64,000 nucleotides of DNA, from contig CALJIF010000049.1 of the NCBI GenBank assembly GCA_937974275.1, positions 1 through 64,000 of the forward strand, written 5' to 3'. The stretch is from an uncultured Flavobacteriales bacterium. Its GTDB lineage: Bacteria > Bacteroidota > Bacteroidia > Palsa-965. Position 1 is the first letter of the stretch. Each line of letters opens with the position of its first letter. Shown here one piece after another: positions 54,169 to 61,748 of this stretch. A model generated the notes under the pieces. The model had not been told where the DNA came from, did no database searches, and worked only from the letters and a program-made list of their open reading frames with translations. Position numbers and translations under genes: made by a program.

Positions 54169-54557
54169 AATTTTATTTTGGGATTCCGGCTGCACTAAGG
54201 AAAGAAGTGAACAAGGAAATTGTATTATCAAAAGTGTGTATATCAAAAAAAGATTGGCCGAAAGCATGGAATCATTTGGAACGCGCCCACATTCTTGGTC
54301 AATCTTCTCCATACCAACATTCCCGTGTCCATTGGAGAATGCTTATATTTGCATTTCGCATTAAAAACGGAAAAGAAATTATTGGACAACTCCCTCGTCT
54401 TTTTATAGGTGGAATAAAATCGTTTGTTGGGAAGATCCCGGTTGGCAATACTGGAGGGGCAAATGTACATCCTTTACAACAGATGGAGATAGCTGAAGAT
54501 TTGAAATTAATTCTGAAAACGCATTTGGGTAACGATTCACTTTACCAAAAGGTTTAA
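54165..54557 (+). CDS. DUF3703-family protein
   Basis: A 130-residue helical protein of the DUF3703 family, which is often found beside heavy-metal resistance genes. It has the family blocks WPKAWNHLERAHILGQSSP, HSRVHWRMLIFAFRI, IIGQLPRLFIGGIKSF and VGNTGGANVHPLQQMEI. Several conserved His and Trp suggest metal or haem contact, but no function is established. It is coupled by a 4-base overlap to the 48-residue gene upstream, and its 3' end overlaps that of the convergent DtxR-type gene by 21 bases. Confidence 0.85.
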   Translation: MKFYFGIPAALRKEVNKEIVLSKVCISKKDWPKAWNHLERAHILGQSSPYQHSRVHWRMLIFAFRIKNGKEIIGQLPRLFIGGIKSFVGKIPVGNTGGANVHPLQQMEIAEDLKLILKTHLGNDSLYQKV

Positions 54558-55187
54558 TACCATTTGCAAGCTTAATCGTATTTCATTTCCGTTGCACTTT
54601 ACGAGCATGGAACCATCAAATGACTCTATTTCCAAAACAGTTATTTGGTCTCCGATTTTAAGTTTGTATTTGTCGAGAAATTTCAGGAAGACGCTGGAGT
54701 GATCGGCCACGCCATTTATATGATACTTTCTTCCCACCTTCGCATCCGAGAGTTTGATGAATTCTATTTTATGAAATTTTCCCTTTTCATCAGGAATCGG
54801 GTCTCCATGCGGATCGTATAACGGATTTCCTAATTTCTGAAAAAGTTTCTGAATTAATTTTTCGCTCGAAACATGTTCAAGCTCCTCAGCAATCTCATGC
54901 ACTTCATCCCAACCGAAACCGAGTTCTTGTGCAAGAAAAGTTTCCCATATCCTGTGTCTTCGTACAATGGCTAATGCCTTTTTCGTGCCTTGCGTTGTCA
55001 ATTGCGTTCCATACGATTTTTCATACTTGACAAGATGAAGTGCATCCATTTTTCTTACAGCTTCCGTAATCGTGGCAGGATTAACTTTCAATGCCAAGGC
55101 AAGCTGTTTGTTGGTTACTACATGGGTATTCCCATTCGATAAATGGTAGATGGTTTTCAAGTAGTTTTCAATGGTTTCCTTTTGCAC
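54537..55187 (-). CDS. DtxR/MntR-family metal-dependent transcriptional regulator
   Basis: Metal-responsive repressor. The N-terminal winged helix covers about residues 5-65 (ENYLKTIYHLSNG, TNKQLALALKVNPATITEAV). The dimerisation/metal domain (about 70-140) has RRHRIWETFLAQELGF, EIAEELEHVSSEKL and DPHGDPIP, which carry the His/Glu metal ligands of the family. A C-terminal FeoA/SH3-like domain spans about 150-216. It is divergent from the di-haem cytochrome operon, and a matching palindrome lies in the shared upstream region. Mn or Fe as co-repressor is likely, but other metals are possible given the resistance genes nearby. Confidence 0.92.
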   Translation of the reverse strand: MQKETIENYLKTIYHLSNGNTHVVTNKQLALALKVNPATITEAVRKMDALHLVKYEKSYGTQLTTQGTKKALAIVRRHRIWETFLAQELGFGWDEVHEIAEELEHVSSEKLIQKLFQKLGNPLYDPHGDPIPDEKGKFHKIEFIKLSDAKVGRKYHINGVADHSSVFLKFLDKYKLKIGDQITVLEIESFDGSMLVKCNGNEIRLSLQMVLNLLVK

Positions 55188-55196
55188 AAAAAATAA

Positions 55197-55212
55197 TTTA
55201 GGTATGCCAAAA
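55197..55212. promoter_or_regulatory. Candidate DtxR-family operator
   Basis: TTTAGG-TATG-CCAAAA is an imperfect palindrome (5 of 6 arm positions match) close to the DtxR/MntR-type box TTTAGG-n4-CCTAAA. It lies 9 bases upstream of the dtxR-like ATG and 54 bases upstream of the di-haem cytochrome ATG, so it could control both. Confidence 0.5.
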
Positions 55213-55266
55213 TTAATAATTATTTAATCCAAATGAATGATCACATTTGCGCATATTCCATTATCC

Positions 55267-56490
55267 ATGAATAACACGACCAAAGTATTGTCTGTAATAG
55301 TCTCATTAACAATCGGTATAACCGCTTGTCAAAAGCTTTTGCCTCCTGTTCCGCCTGATGATGAAATATTGGATGGCCCTGTTGATGGATTAAGTCAACA
55401 AGAGAATGCTCAGTTCATTGCAGGTGATATCGCCTTCAATGAAGATGTTTTCACCAAGGAAAACGGTCTCGGGCCATATTTTGTAGCTACTTCCTGTGTA
55501 AGTTGCCATGCAGGAGATGGTAAAGGTCATCCCTCAACAACTTTAACTCGTTTTGGGCAATGGGATTCAACCGGAAACCAATTCATGCAGTACGGAGCCC
55601 CGCAATTGCAGAATAGGGCATTGCCGGGATATAATCCTGAAGTAATTCCCGTTGGCGCACCCTCAGCAAAATTTATACCTCCTGCAAATACAGGACTTGG
55701 ATTTCTTGCTGCATTAACAGATGCGCAGATTCTCGCCAACGTTGATCCTTTTGACTCGGATGGAGATGGAATTTCAGGTGTACCGAATTATATTGTTCCT
55801 CCATCCTACTTCATTCCGCAATCATTTCACCAATCCTTTTCCGGAAAATATATCGGACGCTTTGGTAAAAAAGCAGCTGCGGTAGATTTATTGCATCAAA
55901 CAGTAAATGCCTATAATCAGGATATGGGTATTACAACCGAATATGCGCCATACGAACCGAGCATGAATGGACTTGCTTTTCCATATCCTGATGATGTTGC
56001 AGATCCCGAAGTTTCGAGCAATACTGTTCTTAATCTCGTTTTTTACTTACGTACTCTCAAAGCACCCATTCAAAGAAACCAAAATGATGCGGATGTCATG
56101 GCAGGAAAACAAATTTTTATCAATACAAAATGTGCAAGTTGTCATACACCCGAATGGACAACAGGAGCCAGTGATATTAGTGCTTTATCGTATAAAACAT
56201 TTTTTCCATATACCGATTTGCTTTTGCATGATATGGGTAGCGGATTGGATGACGGTTATACAGAAGGAACTGCTAAAACATACGAGTGGCGGACTCCTCC
56301 ACTATGGGGATTAGGTCTTGCAAAATTCTCACAGGGAGGACAATATTTCCTAATGCATGACGGACGAGCCACAAGTATTGAACAAGCTATTTTAATGCAC
56401 GGAGGCGAAGCGGCCAATAGCAAAAATCTATATCAGGGTTTAAGCGAATCCGATAAACAAAAACTCATTAAATTTTTAGAGAGCCTTTAA
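55267..56490 (+). CDS. Di-haem cytochrome c oxidoreductase family protein (DUF1111-like)
   Basis: Exported c-type cytochrome. I choose ATG 55267 (MNNTTKVLSVIVSLTIGITAC), giving a lipoprotein-like signal with Cys at about 21; the longer frame from 55237 adds 10 residues. Two haem-binding sites are visible: CVSCH (about residue 78) and CASCH (about 290). Typical family text includes NGLGPYFVATSCVSCHAGDG, GYNPEVIPVGAPSAKFIPP, GRFGKKA and MHDGRATSIEQAILMHGGEA. Proteins of this class are often linked to iron uptake genes in Bacteroidota. It begins the operon di-haem / Rieske / porin opposite the DtxR-type gene, with 3 bases to the Rieske gene. Confidence 0.88.
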   Translation: MNNTTKVLSVIVSLTIGITACQKLLPPVPPDDEILDGPVDGLSQQENAQFIAGDIAFNEDVFTKENGLGPYFVATSCVSCHAGDGKGHPSTTLTRFGQWDSTGNQFMQYGAPQLQNRALPGYNPEVIPVGAPSAKFIPPANTGLGFLAALTDAQILANVDPFDSDGDGISGVPNYIVPPSYFIPQSFHQSFSGKYIGRFGKKAAAVDLLHQTVNAYNQDMGITTEYAPYEPSMNGLAFPYPDDVADPEVSSNTVLNLVFYLRTLKAPIQRNQNDADVMAGKQIFINTKCASCHTPEWTTGASDISALSYKTFFPYTDLLLHDMGSGLDDGYTEGTAKTYEWRTPPLWGLGLAKFSQGGQYFLMHDGRATSIEQAILMHGGEAANSKNLYQGLSESDKQKLIKFLESL

Positions 56491-56493
56491 GTT

Positions 56494-56934
56494 ATGGATA
56501 GAAAAGAATTTCTGAAAACATGTGGATTTGCATGTCTTGGCGTTGCTGGAATTGCTACAATCATGGGGTCGTGTACCACTGCTAAATTAGTTCAAACTAC
56601 AAGTAAGAACAATCTGCTTACGATTGCAAGAACAGAATTTATCGAGGTCAAAAAAGATAAAACCAAAACGCGCAGACATATTTTAGTTAAAACATCTGAA
56701 TTGGATTTCCCCATTGCGATTTATCGCTTTTCAGATTCAGAATTTTCAGCCATTTTGCTTCGTTGCACTCATCAGGGAAGTGAATTGAACGTCAACGGAG
56801 ATATGCTTACTTGTCCTGCGCACGGAAGCGAATTCAGCAATAAAGGAGAAATCATCCAAGGCCCTGCCGACAAAATGCTCACATCTTATAACGTTTCATC
56901 AGATACAAACAACATTTACATTCATTTAGCATGA
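56494..56934 (+). CDS. Rieske [2Fe-2S] protein
   Basis: Small iron-sulfur electron carrier of 146 residues. The cluster ligands are in CTHQGSEL and TCPAHGSEF (C-x-H-x15-C-x2-H). The N-terminus MDRKEFLKTCGFACLG resembles a Tat-dependent or lipoprotein signal, ending with GSC at about 27, so the cluster probably lies in the periplasm. The usual second structural Cys pair of respiratory Rieske proteins is not seen, so it is of the low-potential or ferredoxin-like sort. It lies between the di-haem cytochrome gene (3 bases) and the porin gene (4-base overlap, ATGA), so electron transfer between the cytochrome and this protein is likely. Confidence 0.9.
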   Translation: MDRKEFLKTCGFACLGVAGIATIMGSCTTAKLVQTTSKNNLLTIARTEFIEVKKDKTKTRRHILVKTSELDFPIAIYRFSDSEFSAILLRCTHQGSELNVNGDMLTCPAHGSEFSNKGEIIQGPADKMLTSYNVSSDTNNIYIHLA

Positions 56935-58157
56935 AGAAAATATTACACCTGATCCTGCTCTTCAATATTACGATTTGCGCCACTGCACAATCGGACACCT
57001 CATTGATAAATCGAATAAAACCGGATAGCAGCAAGTTAAACATGAATATGGATGCGGTTTACAACAGACCATTTTTACAAGTCGGAAAAGTCCCTGTTTC
57101 ATTGGGTGGATATGTTGAAGCAAACAGTAGTTATTTTCAGACTGATGGAGTTACTGAAGGATTGTCCTTTCAATTGCCCCGTCTTACCATCTTTGTGGCT
57201 TCCTCAATAAAAAACAGGATTAAATTTCTTTCTGAAATTGAATTGGAAGAAGGCGGTCGTGAAATCAACATTGAGTTCGCTTCAATGGATATTCAATTAC
57301 ATCCGTTATTGAATTTGAGGGGCGGTGTAATAATGAATCCCATTGGATCATTCAATCAAAACCATGATGGCCCGAAATGGGAATTTATCAGTAGACCAAT
57401 ATCCGCAACAACCATCATTCCATCAACATGGAGTAATGTTGGTTTCGGTCTATTTGGAAAATATGCGCGTAATAATCTTGTTTGGGCATACGAACTTTAT
57501 TTGACCAATGGATTTGATGATAAAATCATTTCAAATTCTGAAAACAAAACCTGGCTTGCAGCAAGCAAAGTAAATTCAGAACGATTTGAAGAATCCTTTA
57601 ACGGTGTACCGCTTGTTACCGCAAAAACAGCTTTCCGCCATCGTAAAATTGGCGAAATCGGTTTTTCGTGGATGGGAGGAGTCTATAATAAATTTCAAGA
57701 AGATGGTTTGGAACTTGATTCAAGAAGAAGAGTTGATTTATTCGCAATTGATTTTAATACAACCATTCCAAAAATTAAAACTTACATAAATGCGGAATGG
57801 GTATGGGCAAGCATAAATGTACCTGAAACATACACGCAGCAATACGGCAACACACAGCAAGGCGGATTTATTGATATCGTTCAACCCATTTTCAAAAGAA
57901 CCATGTTTGGTTGGGAAAACAGCACGATAAATCTTGCTTTCAGAACTGAATACGCAGATTATAACATCGGGAGGTTTACTGAAACAGGTGGAAATATATT
58001 TGATCATATTTTTGCAATTGTTCCTGGCATTAGTTTCCGTCCATCTCCACAAACGGTGATTCGGGCAAACTACAGATATCATTGGGAACGCGATTTATTA
58101 GGTAATCCGGCTGCAAGAACAGCAGGTTTTCAGTTTGGATTTTCTACATATTTCTAA
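56931..58157 (+). CDS. Outer membrane porin-like beta-barrel protein
   Basis: A 408-residue barrel with a signal peptide (residues 1-20, HLILLFNITICATAQ). The mature chain has many amphipathic strands (GGYVEANSSYFQTDG, FLSEIELEEGGREIN, WAYELYLTNGFDDKII, GFSWMGGVYNKFQED) and ends in an aromatic strand GFQFGFSTYF, the usual outer membrane signature. It resembles phosphate-selective or general porin-type proteins, without a clear specificity. It overlaps the Rieske gene by 4 bases, so it should serve the same process, perhaps bringing the metal or electron donor to the periplasmic redox pair. Confidence 0.82.
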   Translation: MKKILHLILLFNITICATAQSDTSLINRIKPDSSKLNMNMDAVYNRPFLQVGKVPVSLGGYVEANSSYFQTDGVTEGLSFQLPRLTIFVASSIKNRIKFLSEIELEEGGREINIEFASMDIQLHPLLNLRGGVIMNPIGSFNQNHDGPKWEFISRPISATTIIPSTWSNVGFGLFGKYARNNLVWAYELYLTNGFDDKIISNSENKTWLAASKVNSERFEESFNGVPLVTAKTAFRHRKIGEIGFSWMGGVYNKFQEDGLELDSRRRVDLFAIDFNTTIPKIKTYINAEWVWASINVPETYTQQYGNTQQGGFIDIVQPIFKRTMFGWENSTINLAFRTEYADYNIGRFTETGGNIFDHIFAIVPGISFRPSPQTVIRANYRYHWERDLLGNPAARTAGFQFGFSTYF

Positions 58158-58590
58158 AAACGTAAAATTATTGCATAGGTATCACAATCCTATCACATCA
58201 AATCACATGATATTGCATACTTATCACACTCATATTGCACCCATATCATATTCCATTTCCATCGCTTCGCTGAAATTCTAATCTGACATTTCACGACAAC
58301 TGCCAACAAAAATCCGCATCGATTGGCATCAAAAAACATTTACTGGAAAGCAAATTAAGCCCTTAGTATAGGTTTGTGCCGTATTCAGGGTAAAAGCCTT
58401 GTACTGGCCTGAAATCGGGGGATTTTGGCTTCGTATGTGACTTTATTCTGAAACAAGCAAGTCTGATTTACAAATAAATCTGCCGTTTTCGGCTGTATTT
58501 CAATGATTTACCATTGGAAAACGGGTGCGTATTGCACAGTAATTGATGAACTTAAAGCCAAAGGCGCGCGGGTAAAAAACCGCTTACAAA
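58158..58590. other. 433-base non-coding stretch with repeats before the recombinase region
   Basis: No gene is supported. The first 90 bases contain phased repeats described separately. The rest has short direct words such as GCATCGATTGGCATC and a GTATTGCACAG that echoes the repeat core, and no terminator hairpin after the porin gene. It probably holds the promoter of the small gene at 58591 and binding sites for element proteins. Confidence 0.6.
58171..58249. repeat. Iteron-like phased direct repeats
   Basis: Three related 15-mers occur: TTGCATAGGTATCAC (58171), TTGCATACTTATCAC (58213) and TTGCACCCATATCAT (58235), with a partial ATCACATCAAATCAC between the first two. Start-to-start distances are 42 and 22 bases, near multiples of two helical turns, so one protein could bind them on the same face. 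They lie between cargo and the recombinase module. Confidence 0.7.
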
Positions 58591-58818
58591 ATGGAAGAAA
58601 AACCCATCACGACAAAAGAGAAAGTAAAACAAATGAAAGGTTGGGAAAACATGCCGGATGAATTAGCGGAGCAGATCGCAACAACTGTGAGAAAGTTAGC
58701 ACGACTTTTTTACATCACGATTGCGCGTGAAATGTCATTGGCTGAATTTCCTGTAAAAGAAGAAGGAACTGTAATTCCTCTTCATCTTGAAAAAACGGAA
58801 ACCAAAAAAGCAGCATGA
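58591..58818 (+). CDS. 75-residue hypothetical protein preceding the recombinase
   Basis: Unknown function. It is a charged, helical, soluble-looking protein (KEKVKQMKGWENMPDELAEQ, TTVRKLARLFYITIA) ending in a Lys/Thr/Glu-rich tail. No clear HTH is visible, though a small DNA-binding accessory or directionality factor would be a typical neighbour. It lies 78 bases upstream of the serine recombinase gene on the same strand, after the repeat-bearing gap. Confidence 0.6.
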   Translation: MEEKPITTKEKVKQMKGWENMPDELAEQIATTVRKLARLFYITIAREMSLAEFPVKEEGTVIPLHLEKTETKKAA

Positions 58819-58896
58819 AATAGCAGCGCACAAAAATTTCAAATCAAAAATGCGATGTGTATTCCATGTGGCCTTTGAAAAACAAATTGTGAACAC

Positions 58897-60495
58897 ATGA
58901 ATGAATTAGAAATTTTTAATCAATTTGGGAAAGGAGAATTAATCAAAGCAGCGCGAACTGGAAATTGTGTCATCTACACTCGCGTTTCAACAAAGGAACA
59001 AGCAGACAACAACATGAGTCTTACGACTCAGAAAAAAGCGTGCATCAACTTCGCAGAAAAAAATAAGTTTTCCATCTTGGGGGAGTTTGGAGGAACTTAT
59101 GAAAGCGCGAAGAATGATGAGCGTAAAGAATTCAACAGGATGCTTTCCTTCGTGAAGAAGAGTAAAGAGAAGATTTCATATATCATAGTTTACAGCGTTG
59201 ATAGATTTTCCCGATCCGGAGCAAATGCTATTTATATAAAAGAGCAACTCCGGAATCAAGGAATTCATATCGTAGCGGTAACTCAACCTACCGATTCAGA
59301 AAGTGCGAGTGGAAGTTTGCAACAAAACATCCAGTTCATATTTTCTGAATACGATAATCAGGTGCGTAGAGAAAAATGTATTGCAGGAACGCGTGAAGCA
59401 TTATTGCGCGGAGAATGGATTCAAGCAACTCCTTGGGGTTATGATAGTGTGCGCGTAAATAATAAGCGCATAATGACCATCAATAAAAAAGGGGAAATTT
59501 TACGAAAAGCATTTGAATGGAAAGCGCAAGGTGTAACCTCAACTGAAATTCAGGAACGCATGGCGAAGCTTGGTGCGAAAATTCCAAAGCAAACTTTATC
59601 ACATGCGTTGCACAATCCTTTTTATTGCGGGCTAATGTCACATAATGCATTAGAAGGTAAAGTTGTTCAGGGAACACATCCACCTCTTATATCTAAAGAA
59701 TTATTTCTTCAGGTGCATGGCATTATGACTAAGGATCGCTCCGGTGGTTACAAATGCAAAATGGAAAACGAAGCGATTCCGCTGAAGAATTTCTTGCGCT
59801 GTGACCATTGCGGTTGTCGTGTACCGGGCTATATAGTAAAGAAGAAAAACTTGTGGTATTATAAATGCCGAACCAAGGGATGTGGCAATAATGTGAGCGC
59901 AAAAAAGCTGCACGAGCGATTCAAAAATGTCCTCGAAGGATTCGCTATTTCAAGCGACCAATGGGAACAACTTGTTGGGGATGAATTCAAGGGAATTTAC
60001 CGCAAATTGAACGCGGAAAAGGAAAACGAAGCAAGCATTTTAAGAAGGCGCATTTCGGAGGTTCAGGTGAAACTAGATCGCTTGGAAGAACGCTTCGTAA
60101 TGGAGGAAATTTCAGCCGAACAATACGCCAAATTTCAGGTAAAATTGAAGGAGGAAAAGGCCGGAATCGAGAAAGAATTACAAACTTCGGCACAGACGGT
60201 GTCGAACCTCGAAATTGCGGTAAAAAATCTTACAAATTTTGCGCGAAACATCAGTGTTTATTGGGGTTCTGCGGGATACTACGAAAAAGTGCAGTTGCAA
60301 TATTTGATGTTTCCTGAAGGAATTTCGTATTCGAAAAAAACTGACGAGTGTCGAACCAAGCAAATTGATCCTGCGCTTCTCACAATCGCCCTGTTATCAC
60401 AGAGTTTGGGAAACAAAAAAGTCGGAATCCCTGATTTAAAAATCAGTTATTCCGACTTGGTACCCAGAGCCGGAGTCGAACCGGCATGGAAGTGA
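58897..60495 (+). CDS. Large serine recombinase (integrase) ending inside tRNA-Leu
   Basis: Site-specific recombinase of the large serine class, expected to integrate and excise the element. The resolvase domain (about 23-165) has the nucleophile Ser31 in YTRVSTKEQ and the VDRFSRSG block. A recombinase domain (about 185-290; ATPWGYDSVRVNNKRI, NPFYCGLMSHNALEG), a zinc ribbon (CDHCGC then CRTKGC, about 308-330) and a coiled coil (about 370-430) follow. The last residues, SDLVPRAGVEPAWK, are encoded by the tRNA-Leu terminator and tRNA 3' part read on the opposite strand, with the stop at 60493-60495 within the tRNA variable arm. Excision would therefore change its C-terminus. Confidence 0.93.
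   Translation: MNELEIFNQFGKGELIKAARTGNCVIYTRVSTKEQADNNMSLTTQKKACINFAEKNKFSILGEFGGTYESAKNDERKEFNRMLSFVKKSKEKISYIIVYSVDRFSRSGANAIYIKEQLRNQGIHIVAVTQPTDSESASGSLQQNIQFIFSEYDNQVRREKCIAGTREALLRGEWIQATPWGYDSVRVNNKRIMTINKKGEILRKAFEWKAQGVTSTEIQERMAKLGAKIPKQTLSHALHNPFYCGLMSHNALEGKVVQGTHPPLISKELFLQVHGIMTKDRSGGYKCKMENEAIPLKNFLRCDHCGCRVPGYIVKKKNLWYYKCRTKGCGNNVSAKKLHERFKNVLEGFAISSDQWEQLVGDEFKGIYRKLNAEKENEASILRRRISEVQVKLDRLEERFVMEEISAEQYAKFQVKLKEEKAGIEKELQTSAQTVSNLEIAVKNLTNFARNISVYWGSAGYYEKVQLQYLMFPEGISYSKKTDECRTKQIDPALLTIALLSQSLGNKKVGIPDLKISYSDLVPRAGVEPAWK
60419..60458 (-). terminator. Terminator of tRNA-Leu, inside the recombinase coding region
   Basis: AAGTCGGAAT (60419-60428) pairs with ATTCCGACTT (60449-60458), with an inner stem CTGATTT/AAATCAG. 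On the minus strand it directly follows the tRNA CCA end and runs into six T. The same bases encode the recombinase residues around GIPDLKISYSDLV on the plus strand. Confidence 0.88.
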
Positions 60496-60544
60496 ATCCA
60501 CTGGTGTTTGAGACCAGCGCGTCTACCGATTCCGCCATCTGGGC
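60458..60544 (-). tRNA. tRNA-Leu (anticodon CAA)
   Basis: On the minus strand the acceptor arms GCCCAGA and TCTGGGT pair, followed by discriminator A and an encoded CCA. The anticodon stem CTGGT/ACCAG encloses CTCAAAC (anticodon CAA, reading TTG). A long variable arm (TGGATTCACTTCCA) marks the class II leucine type, and the T arm is GCCGG/CCGGC around TTCGACT. Its 3' half overlaps the end of the serine recombinase gene, as expected of an attachment site. Confidence 0.96.
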
Positions 60545-60561
60545 ATTTCGGTACGGGGATG

Positions 60562-60597
60562 CGAAAATAAGTATTGTTTTTGAATTCCGGCAAAAAA
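60562..60597 (-). promoter_or_regulatory. Promoter of tRNA-Leu
   Basis: On the minus strand TTTTTTG (complement of 60591-60597) is followed after 21 bases by TATTTTCG (complement of 60562-60569), close to the Bacteroidota TTTG / TAnnTTTG pair with one mismatch. The tRNA starts 17 bases further on. Confidence 0.4.
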
Positions 60598-60634
60598 TTG
60601 AAAATGCTTGCCGTATAACCTGTTTTTCACGTAG

Positions 60635-61255
60635 TTACAAAAAGAACCACAGGAAGAATAAGAACATAATCACCCAAACCACATCCAGAAAATGCCAATA
60701 ACGGGCCAACATGCGAATGCGCACACGCTCTACGGGATCGGTATAATAAATTACTGCTTTCACCGCATCCTGACGCACATGCACCAGCTTAAACATGGCC
60801 ATAAACAGAAAACCCAAACCTACCGCCAAATGCAACACGTGCAATCCGGATAACACAAACAGAAATGCACCGGCTGCTGTTGTGTGCGTGCTGCCTCCCG
60901 CTCCCACTTCGTACAAGGTTATTCCGGATGTCCATAACTGATTCCAACCGATAAATTGTGTGACAGAAAACGCAGCACCGATGCCGGCTGTAAGCAATAA
61001 ATTATTCATCAATTGTTCGCCGTTGTCTACATCAAAGCCTTTGTACGCGCGCTCTACCGTATAACTTCCGGCAATAATAATAAGAGTGCTTAAGAAAAAT
61101 ATGCGCGGGAATTCACGATGACTCAACTCGCGCTCCGGATGCGATAACGCAAACAACACCAACAAGGTGACGAACAACATGGTGACTCCGCCTAAACCAA
61201 AGTTGACCAAATTGACTAACGGATGCTTCCGTCCTTGTTTCTCGAGTACTTGCAT
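60635..61255 (-). CDS. Haem-copper (cytochrome c/quinol) oxidase subunit III
   Basis: Membrane subunit of a terminal respiratory oxidase. Five hydrophobic segments are visible in 206 residues (about 20-40, 52-70, 88-108, 128-152 and 182-205). Family text includes FFLSTLIIIAGSYTVERAYKG, FLFVLSGLHVLHLAVGLGFL with the conserved SGxHxxHxxxG, and ARYWHFLDVVWVIMFLFFLW with WHFLDxVW. These identify CtaE/CoxC-type subunit III. No other oxidase subunit is within the window on either side; related genes may lie elsewhere. A TATATTTG promoter element precedes it. Confidence 0.93.
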   Translation of the reverse strand: MQVLEKQGRKHPLVNLVNFGLGGVTMLFVTLLVLFALSHPERELSHREFPRIFFLSTLIIIAGSYTVERAYKGFDVDNGEQLMNNLLLTAGIGAAFSVTQFIGWNQLWTSGITLYEVGAGGSTHTTAAGAFLFVLSGLHVLHLAVGLGFLFMAMFKLVHVRQDAVKAVIYYTDPVERVRIRMLARYWHFLDVVWVIMFLFFLWFFL

Positions 61256-61290
61256 GTGAGGATGATGTTCGCCTATAGAACAACGAAGTG

Positions 61291-61298
61291 CAAATATA
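61291..61298 (-). promoter_or_regulatory. Bacteroidota -7 element for the oxidase subunit III gene
   Basis: Minus-strand TATATTTG matches TAnnTTTG, 35 bases upstream of the ATG at 61255. A -33 match is not clear. Confidence 0.45.
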
Positions 61299-61718
61299 GT
61301 TCACCGATCAAAATTTTTCTTGACCCTACATTATGCTCCAAATTTGACTAATACTGCGGTTGCCGGCAATGTTTCAGCAATTTCCGAACGAAGTTAATCT
61401 CGCATGAATAAATAATTCTATTGTTCCAAATACCCGGGATAGCCTACGATTTCATCCGACGACGGGGCAATTTCTTCTACATTTTCTGACCGAAAAGAAG
61501 TTATGGACCAAAGCTGCGGCGAATCTGTTGCGCATTCCGCAAAACTGAACACCCAAAGCTATAAACAACTGTTTTTCAATTAAATAGACCAGATCACTAC
61601 TATTGTCCTTTCGCCAAAGCGAATATGATTACACGCGCCTTTTGAGAAAGATGGGATATATTGTGGCGGTGTTAGCCGAAAAACAGCTATTCTTTGGCGG
61701 TTAAATCGCGGAAATACT

Positions 61719-61726
61719 TACCTTTG
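61719..61726 (+). promoter_or_regulatory. Bacteroidota -7 element for prs
   Basis: TACCTTTG matches TAnnTTTG, 22 bases before the GTG start of prs. A TTTG at 61693-61696 lies 22 bases upstream, slightly wider than the usual spacing. Confidence 0.5.
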
Positions 61727-61748
61727 CAGCCCTTCAACACACAATACC

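Larger units (their letters stand above)
34791..60544. mobile_element. Putative genomic island next to tRNA-Leu (possibly composite)
   Basis: Everything between the dCMP deaminase gene and tRNA-Leu is accessory in type: a defence operon, metal resistance genes, and a large serine recombinase embedded in the tRNA. The defence operon is visibly more AT-rich than the flanks and the metal block is intermediate, so two separate acquisitions are likely. The right end is well placed at tRNA-Leu (60458-60544). The left end is a guess based on composition and gene content; no matching attachment repeat was found by eye. Confidence 0.45.
61256..61748. other. 493-base intergenic region between the oxidase and prs genes
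   Basis: No coding frame with family resemblance was found. It holds the promoter elements of the two flanking divergent genes and otherwise looks like ordinary non-coding sequence. Confidence 0.55.

Noticed and set aside
58201..58280. Repeats near the recombinase considered as a CRISPR array
   Set aside because: Units are only about 15 bases, with spacing of 22-42 bases and no constant spacer length or cas genes.
61640..61705. Partial dyad around TTAGCCG and CGGTTAA considered as a riboswitch or terminator
   Set aside because: The arms match imperfectly over a short length and no conserved riboswitch core is visible.
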